Source: Novosphingobium chloroacetimidivorans
Lineage (GTDB): Bacteria; Pseudomonadota; Alphaproteobacteria; Sphingomonadales; Sphingomonadaceae
Assembly (NCBI RefSeq): GCF_014204535.1
Contig: NZ_JACHLR010000007.1
Coordinates: 1-64,000, forward strand
DNA length: 64,000 bases
Direction of reading: 5' to 3'
Positions 52,094 through 60,431 of the stretch are shown here, piece by piece. Every line of letters starts with the position of its first letter. The first letter of the stretch is position 1. A model generated the notes under the pieces. That model did no database searches, had not been told where the DNA came from, and saw only the letters and a program-made list of their open reading frames with translations. A program made the translations under genes and the position numbers.

Positions 52094-52900
52094 ATGCCTT
52101 TTGACCAGGGCCTGATCGACGAACTCGCCCAACGGCTCGACAGCGCCGAGCGCGACGGCCAGCAGATCAGCCAGTTCTCGCTGGAGCATCCCGGCATGAC
52201 GCTGGAGGACGGTTATGCCGTCAGCCGCGCGTGGTATCGCCTGAAGCTCGCCCAGGGACGAAAGGTGATCGGCCACAAGATCGGCCTGACGAGCCGCGCC
52301 ATGCAGCGCTCCTCGAACGTTACCGAGCCCGATTTTGGCACGTTGCTGGACGACATGCTGTTTCCCGACGGGCAGGACATTCCGGTATCCCGCTTCATCG
52401 AGCCGCGCGTCGAGGTGGAGCTCGCCTTCATCCTCAACAAGCCGCTCAAGGGTCCGGACTGCACTATCTACGACGTGCTCGGAGCGACAGAGTACGTCTG
52501 CCCCGCACTGGAAATCATCGACGCCCGAATCGAGCGCATCGACAAGGCGACCGGAGTGACCCGCAAGGTCTACGACACCATCTCCGACAATGCGGCGTGC
52601 GGCGGCATTGTGCTGGGTGGGCGCCCCGTCAAGCCGGACGCGGTCGACCTGCGCTGGGTGTCGGCACTTCTTTTCCGCAACGGGATGGTCGAGGAATCCG
52701 GCGTCGCCGCCGCGGTTCTGAACCACCCCGCGACCGGCGTGGCATGGCTCGCCAACAAGCTTGAGCCGCATGGCGAATTCCTGGAGCCGGGCCACATCGT
52801 GCTGGGCGGCAGCTTCACCGCGCCTGTCTTTGCGCGGGCCGGCGACACCTTCCACGCCGATTATGGTGCGCTGGGCAGCATCGCGGTGCGCTTCACATGA
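52094..52900 (+). CDS. hpaH: 2-oxohept-4-ene-1,7-dioate hydratase
   Basis: 268 residues of the FAH/hydratase family. [20 protein letters not shown], then [10 protein letters not shown], is distinctive for HpaH, and [18 protein letters not shown] contains the metal acid residues. It adds water to 2-oxohept-3-ene-1,7-dioate to give 4-hydroxy-2-oxoheptanedioate. The ATG at 52094 is chosen, just after the hpaF stop. It overlaps hpaI by four bases. Because HpaH is quite specific, this gene is among the best arguments that the lower pathway is homoprotocatechuate-like. Confidence 0.92.
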   Translation: MPFDQGLIDELAQRLDSAERDGQQISQFSLEHPGMTLEDGYAVSRAWYRLKLAQGRKVIGHKIGLTSRAMQRSSNVTEPDFGTLLDDMLFPDGQDIPVSRFIEPRVEVELAFILNKPLKGPDCTIYDVLGATEYVCPALEIIDARIERIDKATGVTRKVYDTISDNAACGGIVLGGRPVKPDAVDLRWVSALLFRNGMVEESGVAAAVLNHPATGVAWLANKLEPHGEFLEPGHIVLGGSFTAPVFARAGDTFHADYGALGSIAVRFT

Positions 52901-53652
52901 CACCCTTCCGCGAGCGGCTGGCGCAAGGGCGATCCCTGATCGGCCTGTGGCAAGCGCTCGCCAACCCGTACACCGCCGAAATCTGCGCAGGCGCCGGCTA
53001 CGACTGGCTGCTGATCGACGGCGAGCACGCGCCCAACACGCTGCAGACGCTCGTGGCGCAGTTGCAGGCCGTGGCGCCCTATCCGGTGGAACCGATCGCT
53101 CGGGTGCCGGTCGGCGATCCGGCCATCATCAAGCAGTACCTCGACCTCGGTTTCCGTACTCTGCTGGTCCCGATGATGGAAAGCGCAGCCCAGGCGGAGC
53201 GTACCGTCGCCGCTTGCCGCTTCCCGCCTCTCGGCATTCGCGGCGTCGCCAGCGCGACCAGCCGGGCATCGGGCTTCGGCCGTGATCTGGACTATCTGCG
53301 CCATGCACATGAAAACGTGACGCTGATCGTCCAGATCGAGAGTGGCGCCGGGCTGGAAGCTATCGACGCGATCGCGGCGACGCCGGGTGTGGACGCGCTA
53401 TTCATCGGACCGGCGGATCTCGCCGCGTCGTTGGGTCATCTGGGCGATCCGCGCCACCCTGCCGTGCAGAGTGCGGTGAGCCTGGCGCTGCAGCGCATCG
53501 CCGCCGCAGGCAAGCCGGCGGGCATCTTCGCGCTTTCGCCGGAGGACGCGCGGACACGGATCGCCGCCGGGATCGGCTTCGTGTCGGTGGGCACCGATAT
53601 CGGACTGCTGGCGAACGGTGCCAAGGCGCTGCGCGAAACCGTTCTGCACTGA
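52897..53652 (+). CDS. hpaI: 4-hydroxy-2-oxoheptanedioate aldolase
   Basis: 251 residues, a class II metal-dependent aldolase of the HpcH/HpaI family. [18 protein letters not shown], the phosphate/CoA-free [28 protein letters not shown] and [17 protein letters not shown] are typical. It splits 4-hydroxy-2-oxoheptanedioate to pyruvate and succinate semialdehyde. Succinate semialdehyde could then be oxidised by a GabD-type enzyme such as that at 5.5-7.0 kb. Starts inside the hpaH stop (ATGA). Last enzyme of the classical hpa meta pathway here. Confidence 0.94.
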   Translation: MTPFRERLAQGRSLIGLWQALANPYTAEICAGAGYDWLLIDGEHAPNTLQTLVAQLQAVAPYPVEPIARVPVGDPAIIKQYLDLGFRTLLVPMMESAAQAERTVAACRFPPLGIRGVASATSRASGFGRDLDYLRHAHENVTLIVQIESGAGLEAIDAIAATPGVDALFIGPADLAASLGHLGDPRHPAVQSAVSLALQRIAAAGKPAGIFALSPEDARTRIAAGIGFVSVGTDIGLLANGAKALRETVLH

Positions 53653-53671
53653 GCCTGGCGCAAGAGCCGAC

Positions 53672-54610
53672 ATGCTGCGCACGGTTCGATCCTCGTCGGT
53701 TCCCTTCTTCCACATCTACGGCGTTCCCGCGCGCAGCGATCAGATACCTGCGATCCATGTCGAGCGCGTGCGCGATCGTGAGGCCCTTCACGGCGGCCGG
53801 GTCGAAGTGCACAGTCACCCCCACCTCTATCAGTTCAGCCTGTGGCACGGCAGCGGAACCTATGAGCTGGAAGGCGTCAGACAGCCGCTGGGTGCACATG
53901 CGCTGACGGTCGTGCCGCCTGCGGCGCGGCATGGCTTTGACTTGTCCGCAGAGGGCGACGCCGTAGTGATCAGCCTGTCTGCCGCTTACGCCGCTTCGCT
54001 ACGGCACAGCGATCCCGGTCCCTGGACGTGTATCGACCGTCCGGCTTTGATCGGCCTTGGTGCGGAAACGCACGCTGGTTTTGCCGTTCTGTTCGAGGCT
54101 GTCGCGGCGGAGTTCCTCACGCCGCGCCGTCACCAGGCCGAGGCCGTAGCGGCAATGCTACGGTTGCTGGTGATCGAAATCGCACGGCTTGGGGAGGTAG
54201 CCGGGCCGGCGAAGGTGCAATCGACGCTCGACGCCTTCCTGCTCCTGGTGGACCAGCACCTTCGCGAGCACTGGCCGATCGAACGCTATGTCCAGGTCCT
54301 CGGCACCACCGCCTATCGCCTGAACCGGGCCGCGCGGGACAGCATGGGACGATCGGCCATCGCACTGGTGCGCGAACGTCTCGCGGCCGAAGCGCAGCGG
54401 TTGCTGCTGTTCACCAAGATGGGCGTGGCCGAAGTGGGCTTTGCGGTCGGCTTCAACGATCCGGCGCACTTCGGGCGCTTCTTCCAGCGTCAGACCGGGC
54501 AGTCGCCACGCGCCTGGCGTCAGGACCAGATCCTGCGGGCAAGCGGCGAAGCCGCGTCGATGGAGCGACCCGATCACCTTGGACCGGCGAAGGAGAGCAA
54601 ATCATGCTGA
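53672..54610 (+). CDS. AraC-family regulator, HpaA-like
   Basis: 312 residues. An N-terminal cupin-like sensing domain (VHSHPHLYQFSLWHGSGTYE) is followed by a C-terminal AraC double helix-turn-helix (MGVAEVGFAVGFNDPAHFGR, then FFQRQTGQSPRAWR). HpaA of E. coli, which activates its hpa operon in response to 4-hydroxyphenylacetate and related acids, has the same plan. The ATG at 53672 is chosen over 53618 because it avoids overlap with hpaI. Probable activator of the meta-pathway genes; ligand presumably an arylacetate. Confidence 0.87.
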   Translation: MLRTVRSSSVPFFHIYGVPARSDQIPAIHVERVRDREALHGGRVEVHSHPHLYQFSLWHGSGTYELEGVRQPLGAHALTVVPPAARHGFDLSAEGDAVVISLSAAYAASLRHSDPGPWTCIDRPALIGLGAETHAGFAVLFEAVAAEFLTPRRHQAEAVAAMLRLLVIEIARLGEVAGPAKVQSTLDAFLLLVDQHLREHWPIERYVQVLGTTAYRLNRAARDSMGRSAIALVRERLAAEAQRLLLFTKMGVAEVGFAVGFNDPAHFGRFFQRQTGQSPRAWRQDQILRASGEAASMERPDHLGPAKESKSC

Positions 54611-55476
54611 AGGCCATCTGGTTCGTACCGCCGGCCCTCGCGACCTTGGCTGCGCAGGCTGCGGCCGCGAAAGGCCAGACGCCGCTTGTTCAGGGTGTCG
54701 CCACGAGCTCTTCGGACGAGCAGTTCGAGGCCTTGCGCGACGGACGTCAGGATCTGGCGATCACCGCGATGGACAACGTCATCATGTGGAATCGCCGCGC
54801 GGGTCCTGCCGACTTCCGCATCGTGGCACAGCTGGAGACGACCACCGGGCTCAAGCTCGTGGCCCGACCCGGCCTGACGCGCGTCTCCGCCCTGGCGGGG
54901 GGCAAGCTCCTGGTCGATTCGGCGGTGAATGGCTTCGTCGTCGCCTTGCGCACGATGCTGGCGGACGCCGGGATTGCGGCGGACGGCTACACGCTGGTGG
55001 AAGCGGGCGGCGTGCGCGAGCGGTTCGAGCGGTTGATCGGGGGCGAGGGGAATGCCACGCTGCTTGGGCCCCCGTTCATCGGCCTCGCGAACGAGCAGGG
55101 GTTTAACGCACTGGTCGAGGCCGACCGTGCCTATCCCGGCTTTCCTGGTCAGGGTGTGGTGGTGCGCGCCGGCAGGCTGGCGCAGCTGCACGACCCGCTG
55201 GTGGAATGGCTTACCGCCCTTGAAGCCGCACGCAGCCGAGCGAAGCAGGACCCCGCCCAGGCGGCACGCACGCTGGCCGATGCCGGACTCGCCCATCAGG
55301 TTGCGGCGGCGATGGTCGTGGCGCTCGGAGGTACGCTCGAGCCGAGCCCGGTGGGCATTCGCATCCTGACCGAACAGCGGCGGGCACTTGGCCTGCCCGG
55401 CGAGGACGACACCTATGACAAGTTGGTAGACCTTTCGCTTCTGAACGCGATCGGCGCCCGCGCAGTGGTGATTTGA
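54604..55476 (+). CDS. Substrate-binding-protein fold (SsuA/THI5-like) without export signal
   Basis: 290 residues with a periplasmic binding-protein type II fold like SsuA/THI5/NMT1: ALRDGRQDLAITAMDNVIMW, LVDSAVNGFVVALRTMLADA and AGGVRERFERLIGGEGNATL. The first strand begins at residue 3 (MLKAIWFVPPALATLA), leaving no room for a signal peptide. No ABC permease or ATPase is encoded nearby. It overlaps the AraC gene by seven bases and is in the operon, so it may act in the cytoplasm as a ligand-binding or catalytic protein. Function unknown. Confidence 0.75.
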   Translation: MLKAIWFVPPALATLAAQAAAAKGQTPLVQGVATSSSDEQFEALRDGRQDLAITAMDNVIMWNRRAGPADFRIVAQLETTTGLKLVARPGLTRVSALAGGKLLVDSAVNGFVVALRTMLADAGIAADGYTLVEAGGVRERFERLIGGEGNATLLGPPFIGLANEQGFNALVEADRAYPGFPGQGVVVRAGRLAQLHDPLVEWLTALEAARSRAKQDPAQAARTLADAGLAHQVAAAMVVALGGTLEPSPVGIRILTEQRRALGLPGEDDTYDKLVDLSLLNAIGARAVVI

Positions 55477-55490
55477 AAGAGGATACAGGC

Positions 55491-56486
55491 ATGACAACTT
55501 ATGCACTCGCTACCGTTTCCGCGCCGGCCGTAACCCGGCAAGCGGCTTTGGTGATCGACGAGCAGGTCGCGCCGCTGGACCGGCTTGCCGAAAGGTTCGG
55601 CGCAGCGTCCCTTCTGCGCGGAGCCAGCGTGTTGTCGCTGCTGGAACGTTGGGAAGAGGCATTGCCGCAGCTCGATGCTCTCGCCGAAGCAGCCCGAAGC
55701 GCGACGGACGTCGATTGGCTGCCGGTTGATGCGGTGCAGTTCCACGCCCCCGTCGACTTGCCGCGCCAGATCTTCTGCACGGGCGCCAATTACCGCACGC
55801 ATGTGGTCCAGATGATGGTCGATACCGACACGGCGCCGGAGGGTGTCTCCGGCGACGCCATCCGCACCTGGGCTGAGAAGATGATGGACGAGCGCCTCGC
55901 CAACGGCGAACCCTACGTCTTCACCAAGCCGCTGACCACGGTGGCCGGCCCCAACGATCCGCTGACGTTGCCGACAAACACCACCAAGCCCGACTGGGAG
56001 CTGGAATTGGCGGTGGTGATCGGGAAGGGTGGCCTCAACATTTCACGCGAGGACGCGATGGCGCATGTCGCCGGCTATGCCATCGTCAACGATGTCAGCG
56101 CCCGCGACCTGATCCCGAGGACCGACTACAAGCTGCTGGGCACGGACTGGCTGCGTGCCAAGGGGCAGGAAGGCTTTTTGCCGTTCGGGCCCTATCTCGT
56201 CCCCCGGCGCTTCGTGGCCGATCCCTATGACCTCAACATCCGCCTGAGCGTCGATGGCCAGCTGATGCAGAACGAGTCCACGAGCGACATGATGTTCGAT
56301 ATCGCCCGCCAGATCGAATATATCTCGCGGTACAGCCGTCTGCTTCCCGGCGACGTGATCTGCACCGGATCGCCTGCGGGCAACGGCACCCATTACAACC
56401 GCTACCTGCGGGACGGTGATGTCATGGTGGGGGAGATCGACGGCCTGGGCCGGCAGACCATCCGCTGCGTGGCAGCACAAGCGTAA
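55491..56486 (+). CDS. Fumarylacetoacetate hydrolase-family protein
   Basis: 331 residues. A long N-terminal domain (about 90 residues) precedes the FAH domain, which has PDWELELAVVIGKGGLN (acidic metal ligands) and YAIVNDVSARDL, ending RLLPGDVICTGSPAGNG. Family members hydrolyse or decarboxylate acylpyruvates and ring-cleavage products. It is the third FAH-fold protein in the operon, after HpaG1/HpaG2. Start at 55491 is chosen because an AGAGG site precedes it. Its reaction is not identified; it could handle a product from a differently substituted ring. Confidence 0.85.
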   Translation: MTTYALATVSAPAVTRQAALVIDEQVAPLDRLAERFGAASLLRGASVLSLLERWEEALPQLDALAEAARSATDVDWLPVDAVQFHAPVDLPRQIFCTGANYRTHVVQMMVDTDTAPEGVSGDAIRTWAEKMMDERLANGEPYVFTKPLTTVAGPNDPLTLPTNTTKPDWELELAVVIGKGGLNISREDAMAHVAGYAIVNDVSARDLIPRTDYKLLGTDWLRAKGQEGFLPFGPYLVPRRFVADPYDLNIRLSVDGQLMQNESTSDMMFDIARQIEYISRYSRLLPGDVICTGSPAGNGTHYNRYLRDGDVMVGEIDGLGRQTIRCVAAQA

Positions 56487-56526
56487 GGCGAAGGGGCGAC
56501 CGGCGCGGCGTGCGCGCCGGCGTGCG

Positions 56527-56841
56527 TCAATCCTCTGGCGCGATGGCCACCCGCAACCCGTTGGTCTCGCCGGTGATCGGAAGCTGGCAAGACAGCCGCG
56601 AGTTGGCCTGGCGGTGCTCGCTGCTGTCGAGCAAGTCGTTCTCGTCGTCGCTCATCGGCGGAAGCGCGTCGCCGCCGTGCTCGACGTAGACGTGGCAGGT
56701 GGCGCAGGAACAGCAACCGCCGCACAGCGCCAGCAGTTCGTCGAAGCCGTTGTCGCGGATCGCTTCCATGACGGTTCGGCCCGGTTCCACGGCGACCGTG
56801 CGCTCATGGCCTTGTCTGTCGACTACGACGATGTCCGTCAC
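56527..56841 (-). CDS. Adrenodoxin-type [2Fe-2S] ferredoxin
   Basis: 104 residues, about the length of the dicamba-monooxygenase ferredoxin. Cluster cysteines are in [17 protein letters not shown] and [11 protein letters not shown]. It carries electrons one at a time to oxygenases. Four Rieske oxygenases are encoded in this window and no other ferredoxin was seen, so this is their likely partner. It starts with GTG overlapping the fghA stop (GTGA), so it is co-transcribed with the formaldehyde genes, which ties O-demethylation and formaldehyde removal together. The reductase is not in the window. Confidence 0.9.
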   Translation of the reverse strand: MTDIVVVDRQGHERTVAVEPGRTVMEAIRDNGFDELLALCGGCCSCATCHVYVEHGGDALPPMSDDENDLLDSSEHRQANSRLSCQLPITGETNGLRVAIAPED

Positions 56842-57689
56842 GGTTTGATCCCTGTCTGCAACCGCCGCGCGTGCCAGCGCAGGTGGCTCTCCATGAAGGT
56901 GGAGATGAAATAGTAGCTGTGATCGTAGCCGGGGCGCAGGCGTAGCGTGAGCTCGATCCCGGCCCTCGCACAGGCATCGGCCAACAGTCCGGGACGCAGT
57001 TGCTCGGAGAGGAACTGATCGTCCTCGCCCTGATCGACCAGCAGGTCGGGGAACCGGGCGCCCCGTTCGATCAGCGCCACGGCATCGTGCCGCAGCCAGG
57101 CCGCGCGATCGTCACCCAGATAGCCACCCAGCGCCTTTTGGCCCCAGGGCACTTGCGTGGGCGCGACGATCGGCGCGAAAGCGGATACCGCGCTGAAACG
57201 GTCGGGGTGAGTGAGCCCGATGGTCAGGGCGCCATGCCCTCCCATCGAATGGCCCATGATCGACTGGCGCGTCATGTCGGCCGGAAACTGCGCCGAGATC
57301 AGTTCGGGCAGTTCGTCGACGATATAGGACCACATGCGGTAATGGCGCGCGAACGGCGCTTCGGTGGCATCGACGTAGAAGCCCGCGCCCAGGCCGAAGT
57401 CGTAAGCGCCAGCCGCGTCGTCGGCCACGTCCTCGCCACGCGGGCTGGTGTCGGGCGCGACGAAGATCAGCCCCAGTTCCGAGCAGGCGCGCCGGAACTC
57501 GCCTTTTTCGGTCACGTTCGCGTGCGTGCACGTCAGGCCTGAAAGGTACCAGACGACCGGCAGGCGCGCGCCTTCCTCGTGATCGGGGACGAACACGGAG
57601 AAGGTCATGTCGGTGCCGGTCGCGGCGGCGGCGTGGCGATAGACGCCTTGCACGCCGCCGTGACTACGGTTTGTCGAGAGGGTTTCCAC
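56838..57689 (-). CDS. fghA: S-formylglutathione hydrolase
   Basis: 283 residues of the esterase D family. [20 protein letters not shown] and the nucleophile in [17 protein letters not shown] are diagnostic. It hydrolyses S-formylglutathione to formate and glutathione. Together with FrmA it removes formaldehyde, the product of Rieske O-demethylases. It follows frmA and the VOC gene on the minus strand (11 bases after the VOC gene) and overlaps the ferredoxin gene. High confidence. Confidence 0.95.
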   Translation of the reverse strand: METLSTNRSHGGVQGVYRHAAAATGTDMTFSVFVPDHEEGARLPVVWYLSGLTCTHANVTEKGEFRRACSELGLIFVAPDTSPRGEDVADDAAGAYDFGLGAGFYVDATEAPFARHYRMWSYIVDELPELISAQFPADMTRQSIMGHSMGGHGALTIGLTHPDRFSAVSAFAPIVAPTQVPWGQKALGGYLGDDRAAWLRHDAVALIERGARFPDLLVDQGEDDQFLSEQLRPGLLADACARAGIELTLRLRPGYDHSYYFISTFMESHLRWHARRLQTGIKP

Positions 57690-57700
57690 AGGTGTTCCGG

Positions 57701-58096
57701 TTACTCGGTGAAGGTGTAGGTGCAGACCTTGTTGCCCGCAGGGTCGCGCAAGTAGGCGGCATATGCGCCCGGAAGGTGGCTGCGCGGCCCGGGAGCGCCT
57801 TCGTCGGTGCCGCCGTTGGCAAGACCGGCGGCGTGGAAAGCGTCCACCTCGTCCGTGGTCTTGGCGGCGAAGCCGATGGTCGCGCCGTTGCTGGAGGGTG
57901 CTTCGCCGTTGCCGGGCTTGGCGATGATGAACGCCGGCTTGTCGCGTCCATACAGGATCCAGCCGCTGCCGAACGGTCCGAGATTATTGATCCCCAGCGC
58001 GCCGAGCGCCGCATCGTAGAAGCGTGCCGACGCATCGACATCGGCCGCGCCGATGAAGACGTGCGAGAAGACTCCGTCACCCGAAATGACTGCCAT
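57701..58096 (-). CDS. VOC-family (glyoxalase-like) protein
   Basis: 131 residues, one vicinal-oxygen-chelate domain: FSHVFIGAADVDASARFYDA and the C-terminal PGAYAAYLRDPAGNKVCTY. Such genes are common between frmA and fghA in proteobacteria, and the protein may act on glutathione adducts, but its reaction is not established. The ATG at 58096 is chosen; a longer frame from 58564 overlaps frmA. It lies 30 bases after frmA. Function unknown beyond context. Confidence 0.85.
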   Translation of the reverse strand: MAVISGDGVFSHVFIGAADVDASARFYDAALGALGINNLGPFGSGWILYGRDKPAFIIAKPGNGEAPSSNGATIGFAAKTTDEVDAFHAAGLANGGTDEGAPGPRSHLPGAYAAYLRDPAGNKVCTYTFTE

Positions 58097-58125
58097 GGTA
58101 GTTCTCCGCTTTGAGGAAAAAGTGC

Positions 58126-59238
58126 TCAGTAAACCACGACGGAACGGATGCTTTCGCCCGCGTGCATCAGGTCGAATCCCTTGTTGATCTCTTCCAGCGT
58201 CAGGACGTGGGTGATCATGGGGTCGATCTCGATCTTGCCGTTCATGTACCAGTCGACGATCTTCGGAACGTCGGTCCGGCCCTTGGCGCCGCCGAAAGCG
58301 GTGCCGCGCCAGTTGCGCCCGGTGACCAGCTGGAACGGGCGCGTGCTGATTTCCTTGCCGGCTTCCGCCACGCCGATGATGATCGAGGTGCCCCAGCCGC
58401 GATGGCAGGCCTCGAGCGCGGTGCGCATGACTTCGGTGTTGCCGGTGGCGTCGAAGGTATAGTCCGCGCCACCGTCGGTGAGTTCGATCACCTTGGCCAC
58501 GGTCTCCTCGCGGCTCAGGCCCTTGGAGTTCAGGAAGTGGGTCATGCCGAAGCGGCGGCCCCACTCCTCACGCTCGGAATTGATGTCGACGCCGATGATG
58601 CGCGATGCACCGGCAAGCCGCGCGCCCTGGATGACGTTGAGGCCGATCCCTCCTAGCCCGAACACCACCACGTTCTCGCCGACCTGGACCTTGGCGGTGT
58701 TGACCACCGCGCCGACTCCGGTGGTGACGCCGCAGCCGATGTAGCAGCTCGTCTGGAACGGCGCGTCCTCGCGGATCTTGGCGACGGCGATCTCGGGCAG
58801 AACGGTGAAGTTGGAGAACGTCGAGCAGCCCATGTAGTGGTAGATCGGCTGGCCCTTATAGCTGAAGCGCGTAGTGCCGTCGGGCATCAGGCCCTTGCCC
58901 TGCGTGGCGCGGATCGCGGTGCACAGGTTGGTCTTGCCCGACAGGCACGACTTACACTGGCGGCATTCCGGCGTGTAGAGCGGGATGACATGGTCGCCCG
59001 GAGCCACGGAAGTGACGCCCGCGCCCACTTCACGCACGATGCCCGCGCCTTCGTGGCCGAGGATCGAGGGGAATATGCCTTCGGAATCGAAGCCTTCCAG
59101 CGTGTAGGCGTCGGTATGGCAGATGCCCGTCGCCATGATCTCGATCAGCACTTCGCCCGCCTTGGGTCCTTCGAGGTCGAGCTCCACGATCTCCAGCGGC
59201 TTCTTGGCCTCGAAAGCGACGGCGGCACGGGTCTTCAT
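58126..59238 (-). CDS. frmA: S-(hydroxymethyl)glutathione dehydrogenase (class III alcohol dehydrogenase)
   Basis: 370 residues, full length. Zinc and glutathione-site motifs are all present: [30 protein letters not shown], the structural zinc cysteines in [17 protein letters not shown] and the NAD loop [15 protein letters not shown]. It oxidises the glutathione adduct of formaldehyde with NAD. It heads the frmA-VOC-fghA-ferredoxin transcript and is divergent from a LysR gene. The link to Rieske O-demethylation is inference from context, but strong. Confidence 0.96.
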   Translation of the reverse strand: MKTRAAVAFEAKKPLEIVELDLEGPKAGEVLIEIMATGICHTDAYTLEGFDSEGIFPSILGHEGAGIVREVGAGVTSVAPGDHVIPLYTPECRQCKSCLSGKTNLCTAIRATQGKGLMPDGTTRFSYKGQPIYHYMGCSTFSNFTVLPEIAVAKIREDAPFQTSCYIGCGVTTGVGAVVNTAKVQVGENVVVFGLGGIGLNVIQGARLAGASRIIGVDINSEREEWGRRFGMTHFLNSKGLSREETVAKVIELTDGGADYTFDATGNTEVMRTALEACHRGWGTSIIIGVAEAGKEISTRPFQLVTGRNWRGTAFGGAKGRTDVPKIVDWYMNGKIEIDPMITHVLTLEEINKGFDLMHAGESIRSVVVY

Positions 59239-59333
59239 ATCGAACGGTCTCCTCTAGTTGCAGGCACTAGCATTCGCGCGCGTGAGCGATAATCAGGTAA
59301 TTTCGCGAAGGTCTGTGTCTGTGGTGGGATAAT

Positions 59334-60236
59334 ATGTCGGGTTGGAATGGCATCGAGGAATTCGTCGCGGTGGCGGCGGCCGGATCGTTCACGCGCGGTG
59401 CGCACGCGATCGGCATGTCGCCCACCCATGTCAGCCGCGCAGTGATGGCGTTGGAGCGGCGTGTCCAGGCGCAACTGTTCCATCGCACCACGCGGTCCGT
59501 CCGCCTGACCGACGTCGGGCGCATCTTCCTTGAGCGCTGCGAGCGGATCATCCAGGAACGTGACGAGGCGATCGCGGCAATCGGCGAAGGCGGCACGCCG
59601 CAAGGCCATCTGCGAGTCACCTGCTCGACCACCATTGGCGAGCGCTTCCTGGCGGGCATCCTGCGCCGGTTCGCAGACGATCATCCGGAATTGTCCATCA
59701 CTATCGACCTCACCAATCGTGTCGTGGACGTGATCGCCGAAGGGTACGACCTGGCGGTTCGCACCGGCGCGGTATCGGACGCGCGCCTCGGCAGCGTGCA
59801 GATCGCGTCCCGTGCGCTGGTGACATGTGCGTCGCCCGCTTACCTCGCACGAGCCGGGCATCCTGATACCGTACACGACCTTGCCGCGCACCAGTGCTTG
59901 CCCGGAACCGCGGAGGCTTGGCACTACAAGGTCGACGGCGCGCTCATCGTGCATCGCCCGGCGGGCAAGTTCCGCTGCAACAGCGGCAACGTCGTCGCCG
60001 AAGCATGCCTGGAGGGCGCGGGCGTTTGCCAGCTTCCGGACTTCTACGTGCGTCCGCATCTGCAAGCCGGCACCTTGCACCCGTTGCTGATAGACTATGC
60101 GCCGGACGACGAGCCCATCTGGGTGGTCTATGCGCGGCGTCGGATGCTGGTCCCGAAAATCCGCCTGGCGATCGAGAGTCTTTCCGCGCTCGCATCGCTG
60201 ATGACGCGGTCACCCTCTGATTCGGAAGATGGTTAG
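59334..60236 (+). CDS. LysR-family regulator
   Basis: 300 residues. Helix-turn-helix in VAAAGSFTRGAHAIGMSPTH, then VSRAVMALERRV, followed by a LysR effector domain. It is of the CrgA/PerR-like group (GNVVAEACLEGAGVCQLPDF is typical). It is divergent from frmA with 95 bases between, so it probably regulates the formaldehyde genes or itself. The ligand is unknown; formaldehyde-derived or aromatic compounds are both possible. Confidence 0.88.
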   Translation: MSGWNGIEEFVAVAAAGSFTRGAHAIGMSPTHVSRAVMALERRVQAQLFHRTTRSVRLTDVGRIFLERCERIIQERDEAIAAIGEGGTPQGHLRVTCSTTIGERFLAGILRRFADDHPELSITIDLTNRVVDVIAEGYDLAVRTGAVSDARLGSVQIASRALVTCASPAYLARAGHPDTVHDLAAHQCLPGTAEAWHYKVDGALIVHRPAGKFRCNSGNVVAEACLEGAGVCQLPDFYVRPHLQAGTLHPLLIDYAPDDEPIWVVYARRRMLVPKIRLAIESLSALASLMTRSPSDSEDG

Positions 60237-60258
60237 ATCCGCGTTTTATGCTGCATTG

Positions 60259-60275
60259 CGATACTCTGCGTATGG
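60259..60275. promoter_or_regulatory. Palindromic operator upstream of the third TonB receptor
   Basis: CGATAC TCTGC GTATGG, one mismatch from the palindrome. Its spacer is the reverse complement of the GCAGA spacer at 44368, so the two sites match in inverted orientation over most of their length. It lies 157 bases before the receptor. Confidence 0.65.
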
Positions 60276-60370
60276 TAATCTAATGCGAGGCCCTGAAGGT
60301 CATTCTCCCCTGTGTTTGCGCGGGTTTGGCCCCTGCTAGCGCATCTTTGTGAAGCCTGCACTTTTGGCTA

Positions 60371-60399
60371 TTGAACGATACGTGTCGTACATACTATAA
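60371..60399 (+). promoter_or_regulatory. Promoter of the third TonB receptor with an imperfect operator
   Basis: TTGAAC (60371-60376), a 17-base spacer and CTATAA (60394-60399) form a convincing sigma-70 promoter 33 bases before the receptor start. The spacer begins with CGATAC (60376-60381), followed after five bases by the poorly matching GTACAT, so this may be a second, weaker operator inside the promoter. Confidence 0.6.
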
Positions 60400-60431
60400 G
60401 CGAGGGAAGAACAAACATCAGGGAGGATAGG

